Origin: Pseudomonas fluorescens | Lineage (GTDB): Bacteria > Pseudomonadota > Gammaproteobacteria > Pseudomonadales > Pseudomonadaceae | Assembly: GCF_001902145.1 (NCBI RefSeq) | Contig: NZ_MRST01000025.1 | Span: 1-64,000, forward strand | Reading direction: 5' to 3' | Length of the DNA: 64,000 nucleotides | Shown here: one piece after another, positions 16,963 through 26,096 of the stretch | Position numbering within the stretch: the stretch's first letter is position 1 | Layout: every line of letters starts with the position of its first letter | The notes under the pieces: model-generated | What the model saw: the letters and a program-made list of their open reading frames with translations, nothing else | Databases searched by the model: none | What the model was told of the DNA's origin: nothing | Translations under genes and position numbers: made by a program

Positions 16963-19167
16963 ATGATGAATTGGCTGCAAGGCAGCAGCGAAATGGCAGA
17001 GCGGGTTCGTCAGCACGATTGGGCCAATACGCCCCTGGGGCCACTTGAACACTGGCCCGATGTGTTGAAGACAACCGTTGCGCTGTGCTTCGCGTCCAGT
17101 TTCCCCCAGGCCATCGTCTGGGGGCCTCAGTTGATTACCCTCTACAACGACGCGTTCACGCCGATCCTGGGCAGCAAACCCGACGCCTTGGGCCGCCCGT
17201 TCAACGAGATCTGGCACGAGGTATGGGACGATATCAGCCCTATCGCCGACGCCGCGTTCGACGGGCACGCCACCTATATCGAAAACTTCCCGCTGTTGAT
17301 CCAGCGCAACGAAGCGCCGGAACAAGCCTATTTCACCTTTTGCTACAGCCCGATTCGCAATGCCCAAGGCGTGGTGGTCGGCTTGCTCGACACGGTGACC
17401 GAAACCACTGCCACGGTGTTCCTCGCCCGTCGTCTTGAAGTGCTGGACGCCATTAGCAACAGCGTGACCAACGCTACCGACGCCGAAACCATCCTGACGT
17501 CGACCACCCGCTTGTTGGCCCAGCATCTGCAAGTGTCCATCTGCGCCTACGCCGACATGGACGAGGATGAAGATGGCTTTACCATTCGCGGCGACTGGTC
17601 GGCGCATGGCTCGCCGAGCATCATCGGGCATTACAGTCTGGCGGCGTTCGGGGAATGCGCGGTCAACTGCCTGCGTGCCGGCGAGCCACTGGTGATACGC
17701 AATAATCTGATCGAGCTGCCGCCCCATGACGCCGCGAGCTTCCAGGCACTGGGGGTGGCAGCCACTATTTGCATGCCGTTGATCAAAGACGGGCGGCTCA
17801 CCGCGCTGATGGCCGTGCACGACAAACTGCCGCGCTTTTGGTCTTCCTATGACATGGCGCTGGTGGGCGAAGTCACCGAGCGTTCCTGGGCGCATATCGA
17901 ACGCGTACGCGCCGATGCCGCCGTGCGCGAGGGCCTGGCCGCCTATACAGAACTCAATGCCAGCCTGGAACAACGTGTAAATGAGCGTACCCATGCGCTG
18001 GCCGAGGCCGAAGCCGCACTGCGCCAGTCACAGAAGCTGGAGGCCATCGGCCAACTGACCGGCGGCGTCGCCCATGACTTCAACAACCTGCTGACCATTA
18101 TTCGCTCATCGGTGGACTTCCTGCGCCAGCCGGGCCTGTCCGAGGAGCGTCGGCAACGCTATATGTGGGCGGTGTCCGACACCGTGGAGCGAGCCAGCAA
18201 ACTCACCAGCCAACTGCTCGCCTTTGCCCGTCGCCAACCGTTGAACCCGCAGGTGTTCGATGTCGGCCAGCGCGTGCAGAATATCGGCGAGATGCTCGAG
18301 AGCGTTACCGGTGCACGCATTCATGTGCAGGTTAAATTGCCCGATCAGCCCTGCTACGCGCGCATCGACCCCAGCCAGTTCGAAACCGCACTGATCAACA
18401 TCGCCCTCAACGCCCGCGATGCGATGGAAGGCCAGGGTACCCTGACCCTCAAGGTCGCAGGGCAGCAGGCGCTGCCACGTATTCGCGGGGATGCCGAGTC
18501 GTGTATGCCCTACATCGCCATCTCCCTGGCTGACACCGGCACCGGGATCCCCAGCGACACCTTTGAGCGCATCTTCGAACCGTTCTTCACTACCAAAGCC
18601 GTGGGCAAAGGCACCGGCCTGGGCCTGTCGCAGGTATTTGGCTTTGCCAAACAGTCAGGCGGCAATATCGATGTGGCCAGCGCCCTTGGCCAAGGCACCG
18701 TATTTACCTTGTATCTGCCGCAACTCGAAGGTGAAGCTGCGCAGCATCAAGACCCGCATGCAGACCTGCCAGCGCCGCAAGAGGCTGCTCATCAGCATGT
18801 GCTGATCGTCGAGGACAACTTAGAGGTGGGACGCTTCGCCAGCCAGATCCTCAAGGACCTGGGTTACCAGACCACCTGGGCGACCAATGCCGAACAGGCG
18901 CTGAACCTCGCCGGCCATGACGTTCAGGGGTTCGACGCGATCTTCTCCGACGTGGTGATGCCCGGCATGACCGGCGTGGCCATGGCCAGGCTGCTGCGCC
19001 AGCGCCGCCCGGACCTGCCCGTGGTACTCGTCTCTGGCTACAGTGAGGAACTGGCAGACAGCGGCTATGAAGGCTTTGAGTTCCTCGCCAAGCCCTACTC
19101 CGCCGACCAGGTTGCGCGGGTGCTGGCAAAGGCGATGTGCAAGGATCAGTCGACGACCGCTACCTGA
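16963..19167 (+). CDS. Hybrid sensor histidine kinase with PAS, GAF, HK and receiver domains
   Basis: 734 residues, apparently cytoplasmic. Order: PAS-like (about 1-140), GAF (about 150-310, with ICMPLIKDGRLTALMAVH), coiled coil, HisKA with phospho-acceptor histidine in GGVAHDFNNLL (about 370), ATPase with NIALNARDAM, DTGTGIP and GKGTGLGLS, then a receiver domain (about 610-725) with phospho-Asp in FSDVVMPGM and lysine in AKPYS. All catalytic boxes are intact. ATG 16963 is preferred because AAGGTG lies 8 nt upstream; the ATG at 16936 lacks one. No output protein is adjacent; the convergent diguanylate cyclase overlaps its end by 22 nt. Confidence 0.9.
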   Translation: MMNWLQGSSEMAERVRQHDWANTPLGPLEHWPDVLKTTVALCFASSFPQAIVWGPQLITLYNDAFTPILGSKPDALGRPFNEIWHEVWDDISPIADAAFDGHATYIENFPLLIQRNEAPEQAYFTFCYSPIRNAQGVVVGLLDTVTETTATVFLARRLEVLDAISNSVTNATDAETILTSTTRLLAQHLQVSICAYADMDEDEDGFTIRGDWSAHGSPSIIGHYSLAAFGECAVNCLRAGEPLVIRNNLIELPPHDAASFQALGVAATICMPLIKDGRLTALMAVHDKLPRFWSSYDMALVGEVTERSWAHIERVRADAAVREGLAAYTELNASLEQRVNERTHALAEAEAALRQSQKLEAIGQLTGGVAHDFNNLLTIIRSSVDFLRQPGLSEERRQRYMWAVSDTVERASKLTSQLLAFARRQPLNPQVFDVGQRVQNIGEMLESVTGARIHVQVKLPDQPCYARIDPSQFETALINIALNARDAMEGQGTLTLKVAGQQALPRIRGDAESCMPYIAISLADTGTGIPSDTFERIFEPFFTTKAVGKGTGLGLSQVFGFAKQSGGNIDVASALGQGTVFTLYLPQLEGEAAQHQDPHADLPAPQEAAHQHVLIVEDNLEVGRFASQILKDLGYQTTWATNAEQALNLAGHDVQGFDAIFSDVVMPGMTGVAMARLLRQRRPDLPVVLVSGYSEELADSGYEGFEFLAKPYSADQVARVLAKAMCKDQSTTAT

Positions 19168-20267
19168 TTGCGGCCCGATGCCTTGGCCTGGTACAGGGCC
19201 TTGTCGGCGCTGTTCATCAAGCCGTTCAAGTCCAGATGCTGAGTGCAGGTCGATGCCACGCCCAGGCTTGCGCTCACCCCTTGTACCGGGTCGGCGGGCA
19301 AGTCACAAATCGTCTGGATCAACTGCTCGGCAATGCCACGCGCGGTCTCCAATGAAGTATTGGGCAGCAACACCGCAAACTCCTCGCCTCCCAAGCGACC
19401 GTAGATATCGGTCTGGCGAAAGGACGCGCTGATCACCGCGCCAATCTGGCGCAACACCTGGTCGCCGGCCTGATGGCCGTAGGTGTCATTGATAGCTTTG
19501 AAATGGTCCATGTCCATCATCAATGCACACAGAGGCTGCTGCTCGCGAAGGCACTGGGCATACAGCAATTGGGCCTGTTCGTAGAACGCCCGACGGTTCA
19601 TCAGCCCGGTCAGTTCATCGGTCTGGGCGGCACGGGTGGAAATATGATGAGCGCGCTCCATTTGCCTCGTCAGGCGAAAGGCTTTTTCCAGGGCATCGGA
19701 GAGCTTGCGCGTCGCACCTACCACAAACGAAGCAAACACCAGCACCGCCAGCGCCACGCCGACCTGCATCGGCGAAGGCTGAAACAGCATCCATACCGTA
19801 CAGGGAAGCAACACCAGCGCCATCGAGCCCAGCGTCATGTAGCGATAGGCCGAATAACAGGACACCGCGCTGACCGACATGCCCACGGTAAACAGCATCA
19901 CCAGCACCTGGGATAAGCGGTCATCGACCGGCATCACCGCCAGCGCCCCGCCGCCCCAGATACCCGCCGACAGTATCAGCGTGACCCAGTAGCGGCGTTC
20001 CCAACGGGCGGGTGTGCGCCCCGCGTCCGGGCAGCGAAACCATTGCACGAACAGATGCAGGCGCACCAGTGACGAGCCCGCCAGCAGTACCAGCCACACC
20101 AGGATGACCTGATGATCGAATCGATCCCAGCACAGCCAGCAGAGCATGACGGCGCCCAGGTAGCTGCCGAAGATCGCCGAGAATGACTGACGAAACAGCT
20201 GGTGCAAACGATCGGTTCGCACCTGCTCTTCGATTTCGTGACCCTGATCTTGCCCAAGGCTATTCAT
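19146..20267 (-). CDS. Membrane diguanylate cyclase (GGDEF)
   Basis: 373 residues. About six hydrophobic segments occupy residues 35-190, then a GGDEF domain (about 205-370) starts at TDELTGLMNRRAFY. The active site is GRLGGEEFAVLL, an intact GGEEF, and an inhibitory RxxD site (RQTD) sits five residues before it. It should make cyclic di-GMP and be product-inhibited. The membrane part shows no named sensor domain. The 3' end overlaps the convergent histidine kinase. Confidence 0.92.
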   Translation of the reverse strand: MNSLGQDQGHEIEEQVRTDRLHQLFRQSFSAIFGSYLGAVMLCWLCWDRFDHQVILVWLVLLAGSSLVRLHLFVQWFRCPDAGRTPARWERRYWVTLILSAGIWGGGALAVMPVDDRLSQVLVMLFTVGMSVSAVSCYSAYRYMTLGSMALVLLPCTVWMLFQPSPMQVGVALAVLVFASFVVGATRKLSDALEKAFRLTRQMERAHHISTRAAQTDELTGLMNRRAFYEQAQLLYAQCLREQQPLCALMMDMDHFKAINDTYGHQAGDQVLRQIGAVISASFRQTDIYGRLGGEEFAVLLPNTSLETARGIAEQLIQTICDLPADPVQGVSASLGVASTCTQHLDLNGLMNSADKALYQAKASGRNQVAVVD

Positions 20268-20357
20268 GGGATTGGCCTGTTTGAACGGCTACGACAAAGG
20301 CGCCATTGTGGCACCTTGCCAGCAGCCCGGACAACCGCATCCGGCACGCTAGAGCGC

Positions 20358-22595
20358 TTATGGCTCCTGAGGTCGCAAAATCAGGACACCCAGGGGCGGC
20401 AGGTTCAACGACAGCGACACCGGTTGCCCATGGCGCGGCTCATCCTGGGTAAACACGGCTCCGCCATTCCCGTAATTGGAGCCGGCGTAGGTATCGGCAT
20501 CACTGTTGATCACCTCACTCCATCGCCCGCCAAACGGCACACCGACTGCGTAGCCTTCACGGGGCACCGGGGTGAAGTTGGCAACCACCAACACGGGTTT
20601 GCCGTCCTTGCTCCAGCGCAGCCAGGCGTAGACGCTGTTGATCGCGTCATCACCGATCAGCCATTGGAAGCCCTGGGGCGCATCGTCCTGTTCGTGCAGC
20701 GCCGGCTCTTCGCGGTACAGGCGGTTCAAATCGCCTACCAGCTTCTGCACGCCACGGTGCTCGGGGTACTGCAGCAAATACCAATCCAGTTGCTGGTCGT
20801 GGTTCCACTCGCGCCATTGGCCAAATTCGCAGCCCATGAAGAGCAGCTTCTTGCCGGGGTGCATCCACATGAAACTGAGATAGGCGCGCAGGTTGGCAAA
20901 TTTCTGCCAGCGGTCGCCGGGCATCTTGTCGATCAGCGAGTGCTTGCCGTGCACCACCTCATCATGGGAAATCGGCAGGATAAAGCGCTCGGACCAGGCG
21001 TACACCAGCCCGAAACTCAGCTCGTTGTGATGATGGGCGCGGTACACCGGGTCTTGCTGGATGTAATGCAGAGAGTCGTGCATCCAGCCCATGTTCCATT
21101 TGTAGTTGAACCCCAGGCCACCCTGTTGGGTAGGCTGGCTGACGCCCGGCCAGGCCGTGGATTCCTCGGCAATCACCAAGGCGCCCGGCGCTTCAAGGGC
21201 AACCACGTCGTTCAGGTGCCGCAAGAAGTCGATGGCCTCCAGGTTCTCGCGACCGCCATGGCGGTTGGGCACCCATTCACCGGCCTTGCGCGAATAATCG
21301 CGATACAGCATGGAGGCCACTGCGTCCACACGCAGGCCGTCCACGTGGAAATGCTTGAGCCAGTGCAAGGCCGACGCGAGCATGAAACCGTGGACCTCGG
21401 TGCGGCCCAGGTTGTAGATCAGCGTGTCCCAGTCCTGGTGAAAGCCTTCCAGGGGGTTGGCGTATTCGTACAGCGCGGTACCGTCAAATTGCGCCAGGCC
21501 GTGGGTATCGGTGGGGAAATGCGCTGGCACCCAATCAAGGATCACGCCGATATCGGCCTGATGGCAGGCATTGACGAACCAGGCAAAGTCTTCCGGCGAG
21601 CCAAAGCGCGCGCTGGGGGCAAACTGGGACAGCGCCTGATAGCCCCAGGAGCCACCAAAGGGATGCTCCATGATCGGCATCAGCTCGATATGGGTGAAGC
21701 CCAATTGTTGAACGTAAGGAATCAGCCGCTCAGCCAGTTCGCGCCAGCCATATTGACGGGCCACTTCTCCGGCCTCGTCCAGCTCGCACTGCCAGGACCC
21801 CACATGCAGCTCGTAGATCGACAACGGCGCGGTGGTTTTCTGCTTGTCTCCCCGCGATTGCATCCACTCATGGTCCTGCCAATCCACTTGCAAAGGTGCG
21901 GCGACCTTCGAGGCGGTGTCCGGCGGCAGTTGCGTGGCCAGCGCCACAGGGTCGGCCTTGAGCGGCAGAATGCCGTGGGCACCGAGAATTTCATACTTGT
22001 AGGCCGCGCCCGGCTGCAGGCGCGGGATGAAGATTTCCCACACGCCCGATGGATGGCGCAGGCGCATCGGGTGGCGGCGCCCGTCCCAGATATTGAAGTC
22101 GCCCACCACCGAAACCCGCCGTGCGTTCGGCGCCCAGACGGCAAAGCGCACGCCTTGCACGCCGTCGACGCTGACCACCTGAGCCCCCAGGCAGTTGCCC
22201 AGGTCACGGTGATTGCCTTCGGCAAACAGGTACAGGTCCATTTCCCCCAGCAGCAATTGGCTGAAGCTGTAGGGGTCTTCGGTGATCTGCTCACCGCCGG
22301 CCCACTGGATTTTCAGCAGGTAGGGCTGACGAGTGCGCAAGTGCCCGACAAACAGGCCCGGCACCTGGGTGGCGTCGAGGCTGCCAACCGGCTCGCCCGT
22401 GTCACGCGCCAGTACCTGCACACTCAGGGCCTCCGGCAGGAACGCGCGGATAAACTGGCCGCCCTGCTCGTCATCATGGGGCCCCAGGATCGAAAAGGGA
22501 TCGAGGTGCTCGGCGCGCACCAGCGCATCGACGTCCTTGGACGCCGGCAATGCAGTCAACTTGGGCTGCAGCGGTTCTCTCTGTGTAAAACTCAT
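20358..22595 (-). CDS. glgB: 1,4-alpha-glucan branching enzyme
   Basis: 745-residue GH13 enzyme that introduces alpha-1,6 branches into linear glucan. It has an N-terminal CBM48-type region (about residues 30-230) and a catalytic barrel with the nucleophile aspartate in GLRVDAVASMLYRDY, acid/base glutamate in VIAEESTAWP, and the third carboxylate in PISHDEVVHGK. The ATG overlaps the stop of the treS-maltokinase gene by 4 nt, so the two are translationally coupled. With glgE it makes branched alpha-glucan from maltose-1-phosphate. Confidence 0.97.
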   Translation of the reverse strand: MSFTQREPLQPKLTALPASKDVDALVRAEHLDPFSILGPHDDEQGGQFIRAFLPEALSVQVLARDTGEPVGSLDATQVPGLFVGHLRTRQPYLLKIQWAGGEQITEDPYSFSQLLLGEMDLYLFAEGNHRDLGNCLGAQVVSVDGVQGVRFAVWAPNARRVSVVGDFNIWDGRRHPMRLRHPSGVWEIFIPRLQPGAAYKYEILGAHGILPLKADPVALATQLPPDTASKVAAPLQVDWQDHEWMQSRGDKQKTTAPLSIYELHVGSWQCELDEAGEVARQYGWRELAERLIPYVQQLGFTHIELMPIMEHPFGGSWGYQALSQFAPSARFGSPEDFAWFVNACHQADIGVILDWVPAHFPTDTHGLAQFDGTALYEYANPLEGFHQDWDTLIYNLGRTEVHGFMLASALHWLKHFHVDGLRVDAVASMLYRDYSRKAGEWVPNRHGGRENLEAIDFLRHLNDVVALEAPGALVIAEESTAWPGVSQPTQQGGLGFNYKWNMGWMHDSLHYIQQDPVYRAHHHNELSFGLVYAWSERFILPISHDEVVHGKHSLIDKMPGDRWQKFANLRAYLSFMWMHPGKKLLFMGCEFGQWREWNHDQQLDWYLLQYPEHRGVQKLVGDLNRLYREEPALHEQDDAPQGFQWLIGDDAINSVYAWLRWSKDGKPVLVVANFTPVPREGYAVGVPFGGRWSEVINSDADTYAGSNYGNGGAVFTQDEPRHGQPVSLSLNLPPLGVLILRPQEP

Positions 22596-25500
22596 GACGT
22601 CTCCCCACCGCGTACAGGTTTAGATATAGGTGTCAGCCCGCTCAGCAAGCCGTGCAGCCCTTGCAGGGGCACCGGCAGCCAAGTCGGGCGGTTTTCTGCT
22701 TCGTAGGCCACTTCGTACGCGGCCTTTTCCAGGCTGAACAGCGTCAGCGCTGCGTCTTGGCCGTTGGCATCCTGCCAGTCATGCGCCAGTGTAGACGCAG
22801 CGGCCTGGTAAGCCTGGGTAAATGCCTGACGGGCTTCATGCAGGTAGCGGTCGGTCACGCGTTTGCGCGCAGCGTTCGCTTCTGGCGTGTGATCCACCCC
22901 TTGCACATTCAGCGCCATCGCCGCGGCATAATCGAAGGAACGCAGCACACCGCTCACATCTTTATAAGGGCTGTGCTTGCCGCGCCGCTCATGCAGCGGC
23001 CGCGCCGGCTCGCCTTCGAAGTCGATCAAGTAGGCATCGCCCTTGACCACCAATACCTGGCCCAGGTGCAAATCACCGTGGACGCGGATGCGCAATCCGC
23101 CCGCCGTGGCTTTGGCCAACGCCTGGACATGGGCCGCGATGGCTTTTTTCTGCGCCAGTAATTCACTGACCAACGCCTGGTCGGCGGGGTTCAACTGGCT
23201 TTGGTGAAGCTTGAGCAACTGCAGGGCACGGTCGATCTGGGCGCCGACATCCTTGGCCCAGGCTTGGGTGTCTTTGGCTGTGGTGGGTTCGGGTTTGAAA
23301 GCCTTGTCGGCGGTTGGCACACCCAACACCAGGTGCATTTCACCCAGGCGCTGACCGAGCAAACCAGCAAAATCCGCCAGTTCGCCGAGGGCGTTGTAGT
23401 GCTGTTCCTGTTCAGAGATCGCGTCGGCCAGTTCATCGCGGATCGCCCGCTCCAGGTTGTTCTGGGTCCAGCTCCAGGCGTCGCCCTGATTGCTCAGGTA
23501 ACCCTGGGCAATCATCAGCAGGTTGTCCTGCCCCTGCCCGTCGCGGCGGCTCATAAAGCCCAGCAGCGGCGAGATATTCGGGTAGCCGGCGGCGGTCAGG
23601 TAGGCACTCATTTCCAGCTCCGGGTGCACACCGGCGCTGACTTTACGAATCAGCTTGAGCACCAGGCTGTCACCGACCACCACCGAGCTGTTGGACTGCT
23701 CGGCAGACAAATAACGCACCGGCGATTCACGGGTCAGTTGCAGTGCGGCCAAGTGCTCAGTCGCCTCAAACCGCAGATCGCCGTCAGGGCTACTCAGCAC
23801 GGTACCGGCCTGCATGGCCTGGATCACCTCAAGGATAAAATGCTCAAGGCTGAAGGCATCGGTCACCAAACCTACCTGGCGGGTCCGTCGCACTCGGGCC
23901 AGAGCCAATTGCTGAGGCAAGGCGCTGGTGAACTGATCTTCGCCAAGGAAGCCCAGGGGCAGTTGGTAGCGGCTGACCTGGCCAGCACTGGTCACTTGGA
24001 TCTCGCTGAGCAACACCGGATGCTGCAGGTCGCCAAAACGCACGCCGTAAGCGATGTGCACCGTGTCGATTGCCGTGTCTTTGCCGGCAAACCAGCGACG
24101 CTTGGGCAGCCAGGCGGGCAGTGAAGTGTGTTCCAGGCTGGTACGGCAAGGTTCTTCCAGTAACTCTTCCATGCGCTTTTTCAGTACCAAAGTGGTGAAG
24201 TCGGGCATGCTTTGCGCTGGTTCCACATGCCAGCTGGGCATCTGGTTTTCCGCTGCCAGCACGAACCAATAGAAACCATAGGGCGCCAGGGTCAGCAGGA
24301 AATTCAGCTGGCCGATCGGCGGGAAGGCATTACCGCCGAGCATCTCCACTGGCACCATGCCGGCAAAGGCCGACAGGTCCAGCTCCGCCGCCTGGGCGCT
24401 GCGCGACACATTGGCTACGCACAGGATGATCTCGGTGTGGCCGTCTTCGCCAGTGTATTCACGGGTATAGGCCAGGATCCGGCGATTGGTCGGCGAGAGC
24501 ATTTTCAAGCTGCCACGGCCAAACGCCTTGGACTGCTTGCGCACCGCGAGCATGCGCCGCGTCCAATTGAGCAATGAGTGCGGGTCCTGGGCCTGGGTCT
24601 CGACGTTGACCGACTGGTAGCCATATTGCGGGTCCATGATCGGCGGCAGCACCAGGCTGGCCGGGTCGGCACGGGAAAACCCGCCATTGCGGTCGATGGA
24701 CCATTGCATGGGCGTGCGCACGCCGTCACGGTCGCCCAGGTAGATGTTGTCGCCCATGCCGATTTCATCGCCGTAGTACAAGGTCGGCGTGCCCGGCATC
24801 GACAGCAACAGGCTGTTGAGCAATTCCACCCGCCGACGATCACGCTCCACCAGCGGCGCCAGGCGTCGCCGAATGCCCAGGTTGATACGGGCGCGGCGGT
24901 CTGCGGCGTAGTAGTTCCACAGGTAGTCGCGCTCCTTGTCGGTGACCATTTCCAGCGTCAGCTCATCATGGTTGCGCAGGAAAATTGCCCACTGGCAATT
25001 GGCGGGAATCTCCGGGGTCTGGCGCAGAATGTCAGTGATGGGGAAGCGATCTTCCTGGGCCAGCGCCATGTACATGCGCGGCATCAGCGGGAAGTGGAAC
25101 GCCATGTGGCATTCATCGCCGTCATCACCCTTTCTGTCACCAAAGTACAGCTGCGTATCTTCGGGCCACTGGTTGGCTTCGGCCAGCAGCATGCGGTCGG
25201 GGTAATGGGCGTCGATCTCGGCGCGGATCTGCTTGAGAACGTCGTGGGTCTCCGCCAGGTTTTCGTTGTTGGTGCCGTCCCGTTCGATCAGGTACGGAAT
25301 GGCGTCCAGGCGCAGGCCGTCGATGCCCAGGTCAAGCCAATAGCGCATCACCGACAGCACCGCTTTCATGACCTGCGGGTTATCAAAGTTGAGGTCGGGT
25401 TGGTGCGAGTAAAAGCGGTGCCAGAAGTACTGGCCGGCCACCGGGTCCCAGGTCCAGTTGGACTTTTCGGTGTCGAGAAAAATAATACGCGTGCCGTCGT

Positions 25501-25939
25501 ATTTCTGGTCATCGTCCGACCACACGTAGAAGTCCCGTGCGGCCGAGCCTGGCTTGGCCTTGCGCGCACGCTGGAACCAGGGGTGCTGGTCGGAGGTGTG
25601 GTTGATCACAAGTTCAGTGATCACGCGCAGCCCGCGTTGGTGGGCTTGGGCAATAAAGCGCTTGGCGTCGGCCATCGTCCCGTAATCGCTGTGCACGCCG
25701 CGGTATTCGGCAATGTCGTAGCCGTCATCACGCCGGGGAGACGGGTAGAACGGCAGCAGCCAGATCGTGTTCACGCCGAGGTCGGCGATGTAGTCGAGTT
25801 TGGCGATCAGCCCGGCAAAGTCACCAATGCCGTCATTGTTGGAGTCGAAATAGGATTTGACGTGAACCTGATAGATCACCGCGTCTTTGTACCAGAGCGG
25901 GTCTTTGATGAAGGTGGCTGCCTTGGGTTTCTTGGCCAT
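22592..25939 (-). CDS. treS: Trehalose synthase fused to maltokinase (TreS-Pep2)
   Basis: 1115 residues, two enzymes in one chain. Residues 1 to ~540 are a GH13 trehalose synthase: nucleophile in GLRLDAIPYL, acid/base in LLAEANQWPED, third carboxylate in FLRNHDELTLE. Residues ~600-1115 are a maltokinase with the kinase loop VHGDLHLGQVL and metal aspartate in LIDFEGEPARP. It turns trehalose into maltose and then, with ATP, into maltose-1-phosphate, the donor for GlgE. ATG 25939 has CAGGAG 7 nt upstream. It overlaps glgB by 4 nt and is separated from glgE by a REPIN. Confidence 0.96.
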   Translation of the reverse strand: MAKKPKAATFIKDPLWYKDAVIYQVHVKSYFDSNNDGIGDFAGLIAKLDYIADLGVNTIWLLPFYPSPRRDDGYDIAEYRGVHSDYGTMADAKRFIAQAHQRGLRVITELVINHTSDQHPWFQRARKAKPGSAARDFYVWSDDDQKYDGTRIIFLDTEKSNWTWDPVAGQYFWHRFYSHQPDLNFDNPQVMKAVLSVMRYWLDLGIDGLRLDAIPYLIERDGTNNENLAETHDVLKQIRAEIDAHYPDRMLLAEANQWPEDTQLYFGDRKGDDGDECHMAFHFPLMPRMYMALAQEDRFPITDILRQTPEIPANCQWAIFLRNHDELTLEMVTDKERDYLWNYYAADRRARINLGIRRRLAPLVERDRRRVELLNSLLLSMPGTPTLYYGDEIGMGDNIYLGDRDGVRTPMQWSIDRNGGFSRADPASLVLPPIMDPQYGYQSVNVETQAQDPHSLLNWTRRMLAVRKQSKAFGRGSLKMLSPTNRRILAYTREYTGEDGHTEIILCVANVSRSAQAAELDLSAFAGMVPVEMLGGNAFPPIGQLNFLLTLAPYGFYWFVLAAENQMPSWHVEPAQSMPDFTTLVLKKRMEELLEEPCRTSLEHTSLPAWLPKRRWFAGKDTAIDTVHIAYGVRFGDLQHPVLLSEIQVTSAGQVSRYQLPLGFLGEDQFTSALPQQLALARVRRTRQVGLVTDAFSLEHFILEVIQAMQAGTVLSSPDGDLRFEATEHLAALQLTRESPVRYLSAEQSNSSVVVGDSLVLKLIRKVSAGVHPELEMSAYLTAAGYPNISPLLGFMSRRDGQGQDNLLMIAQGYLSNQGDAWSWTQNNLERAIRDELADAISEQEQHYNALGELADFAGLLGQRLGEMHLVLGVPTADKAFKPEPTTAKDTQAWAKDVGAQIDRALQLLKLHQSQLNPADQALVSELLAQKKAIAAHVQALAKATAGGLRIRVHGDLHLGQVLVVKGDAYLIDFEGEPARPLHERRGKHSPYKDVSGVLRSFDYAAAMALNVQGVDHTPEANAARKRVTDRYLHEARQAFTQAYQAAASTLAHDWQDANGQDAALTLFSLEKAAYEVAYEAENRPTWLPVPLQGLHGLLSGLTPISKPVRGGETS

Positions 25940-25986
25940 TGCAAACTCCTGAAGCACTCAAAAATCTTGCGAACTGAACTCGTTGA

Positions 25987-26079
25987 ATGTGGGAGCGGGC
26001 TTGCTCGCGAAAGCGGTGGTTCAGTGGATAGATTCATTGGCTGACACAACGCTTTCGCGAGCAAGCCCGCTCCCACAAT
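25987..26079. repeat. REPIN, GTGGGAGCGGGC class
   Basis: TGTGGGAGCGGGCTTGCTCG pairs with its inverted copy at the right end. This is a third REP class in the window. It lies between glgE and treS, genes of one pathway and one direction, where it could alter the mRNA balance of the operon. Confidence 0.92.
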
Positions 26080-26096
26080 TTCGATCCTCATCAGAT

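Noticed and set aside
20202..22706. Very long open frame antisense to glgB (over 800 codons)
   Set aside because: It lies opposite a gene with intact GH13 catalytic motifs. High GC leaves few stops in this frame, and it shows no recognisable domain or ribosome binding site.
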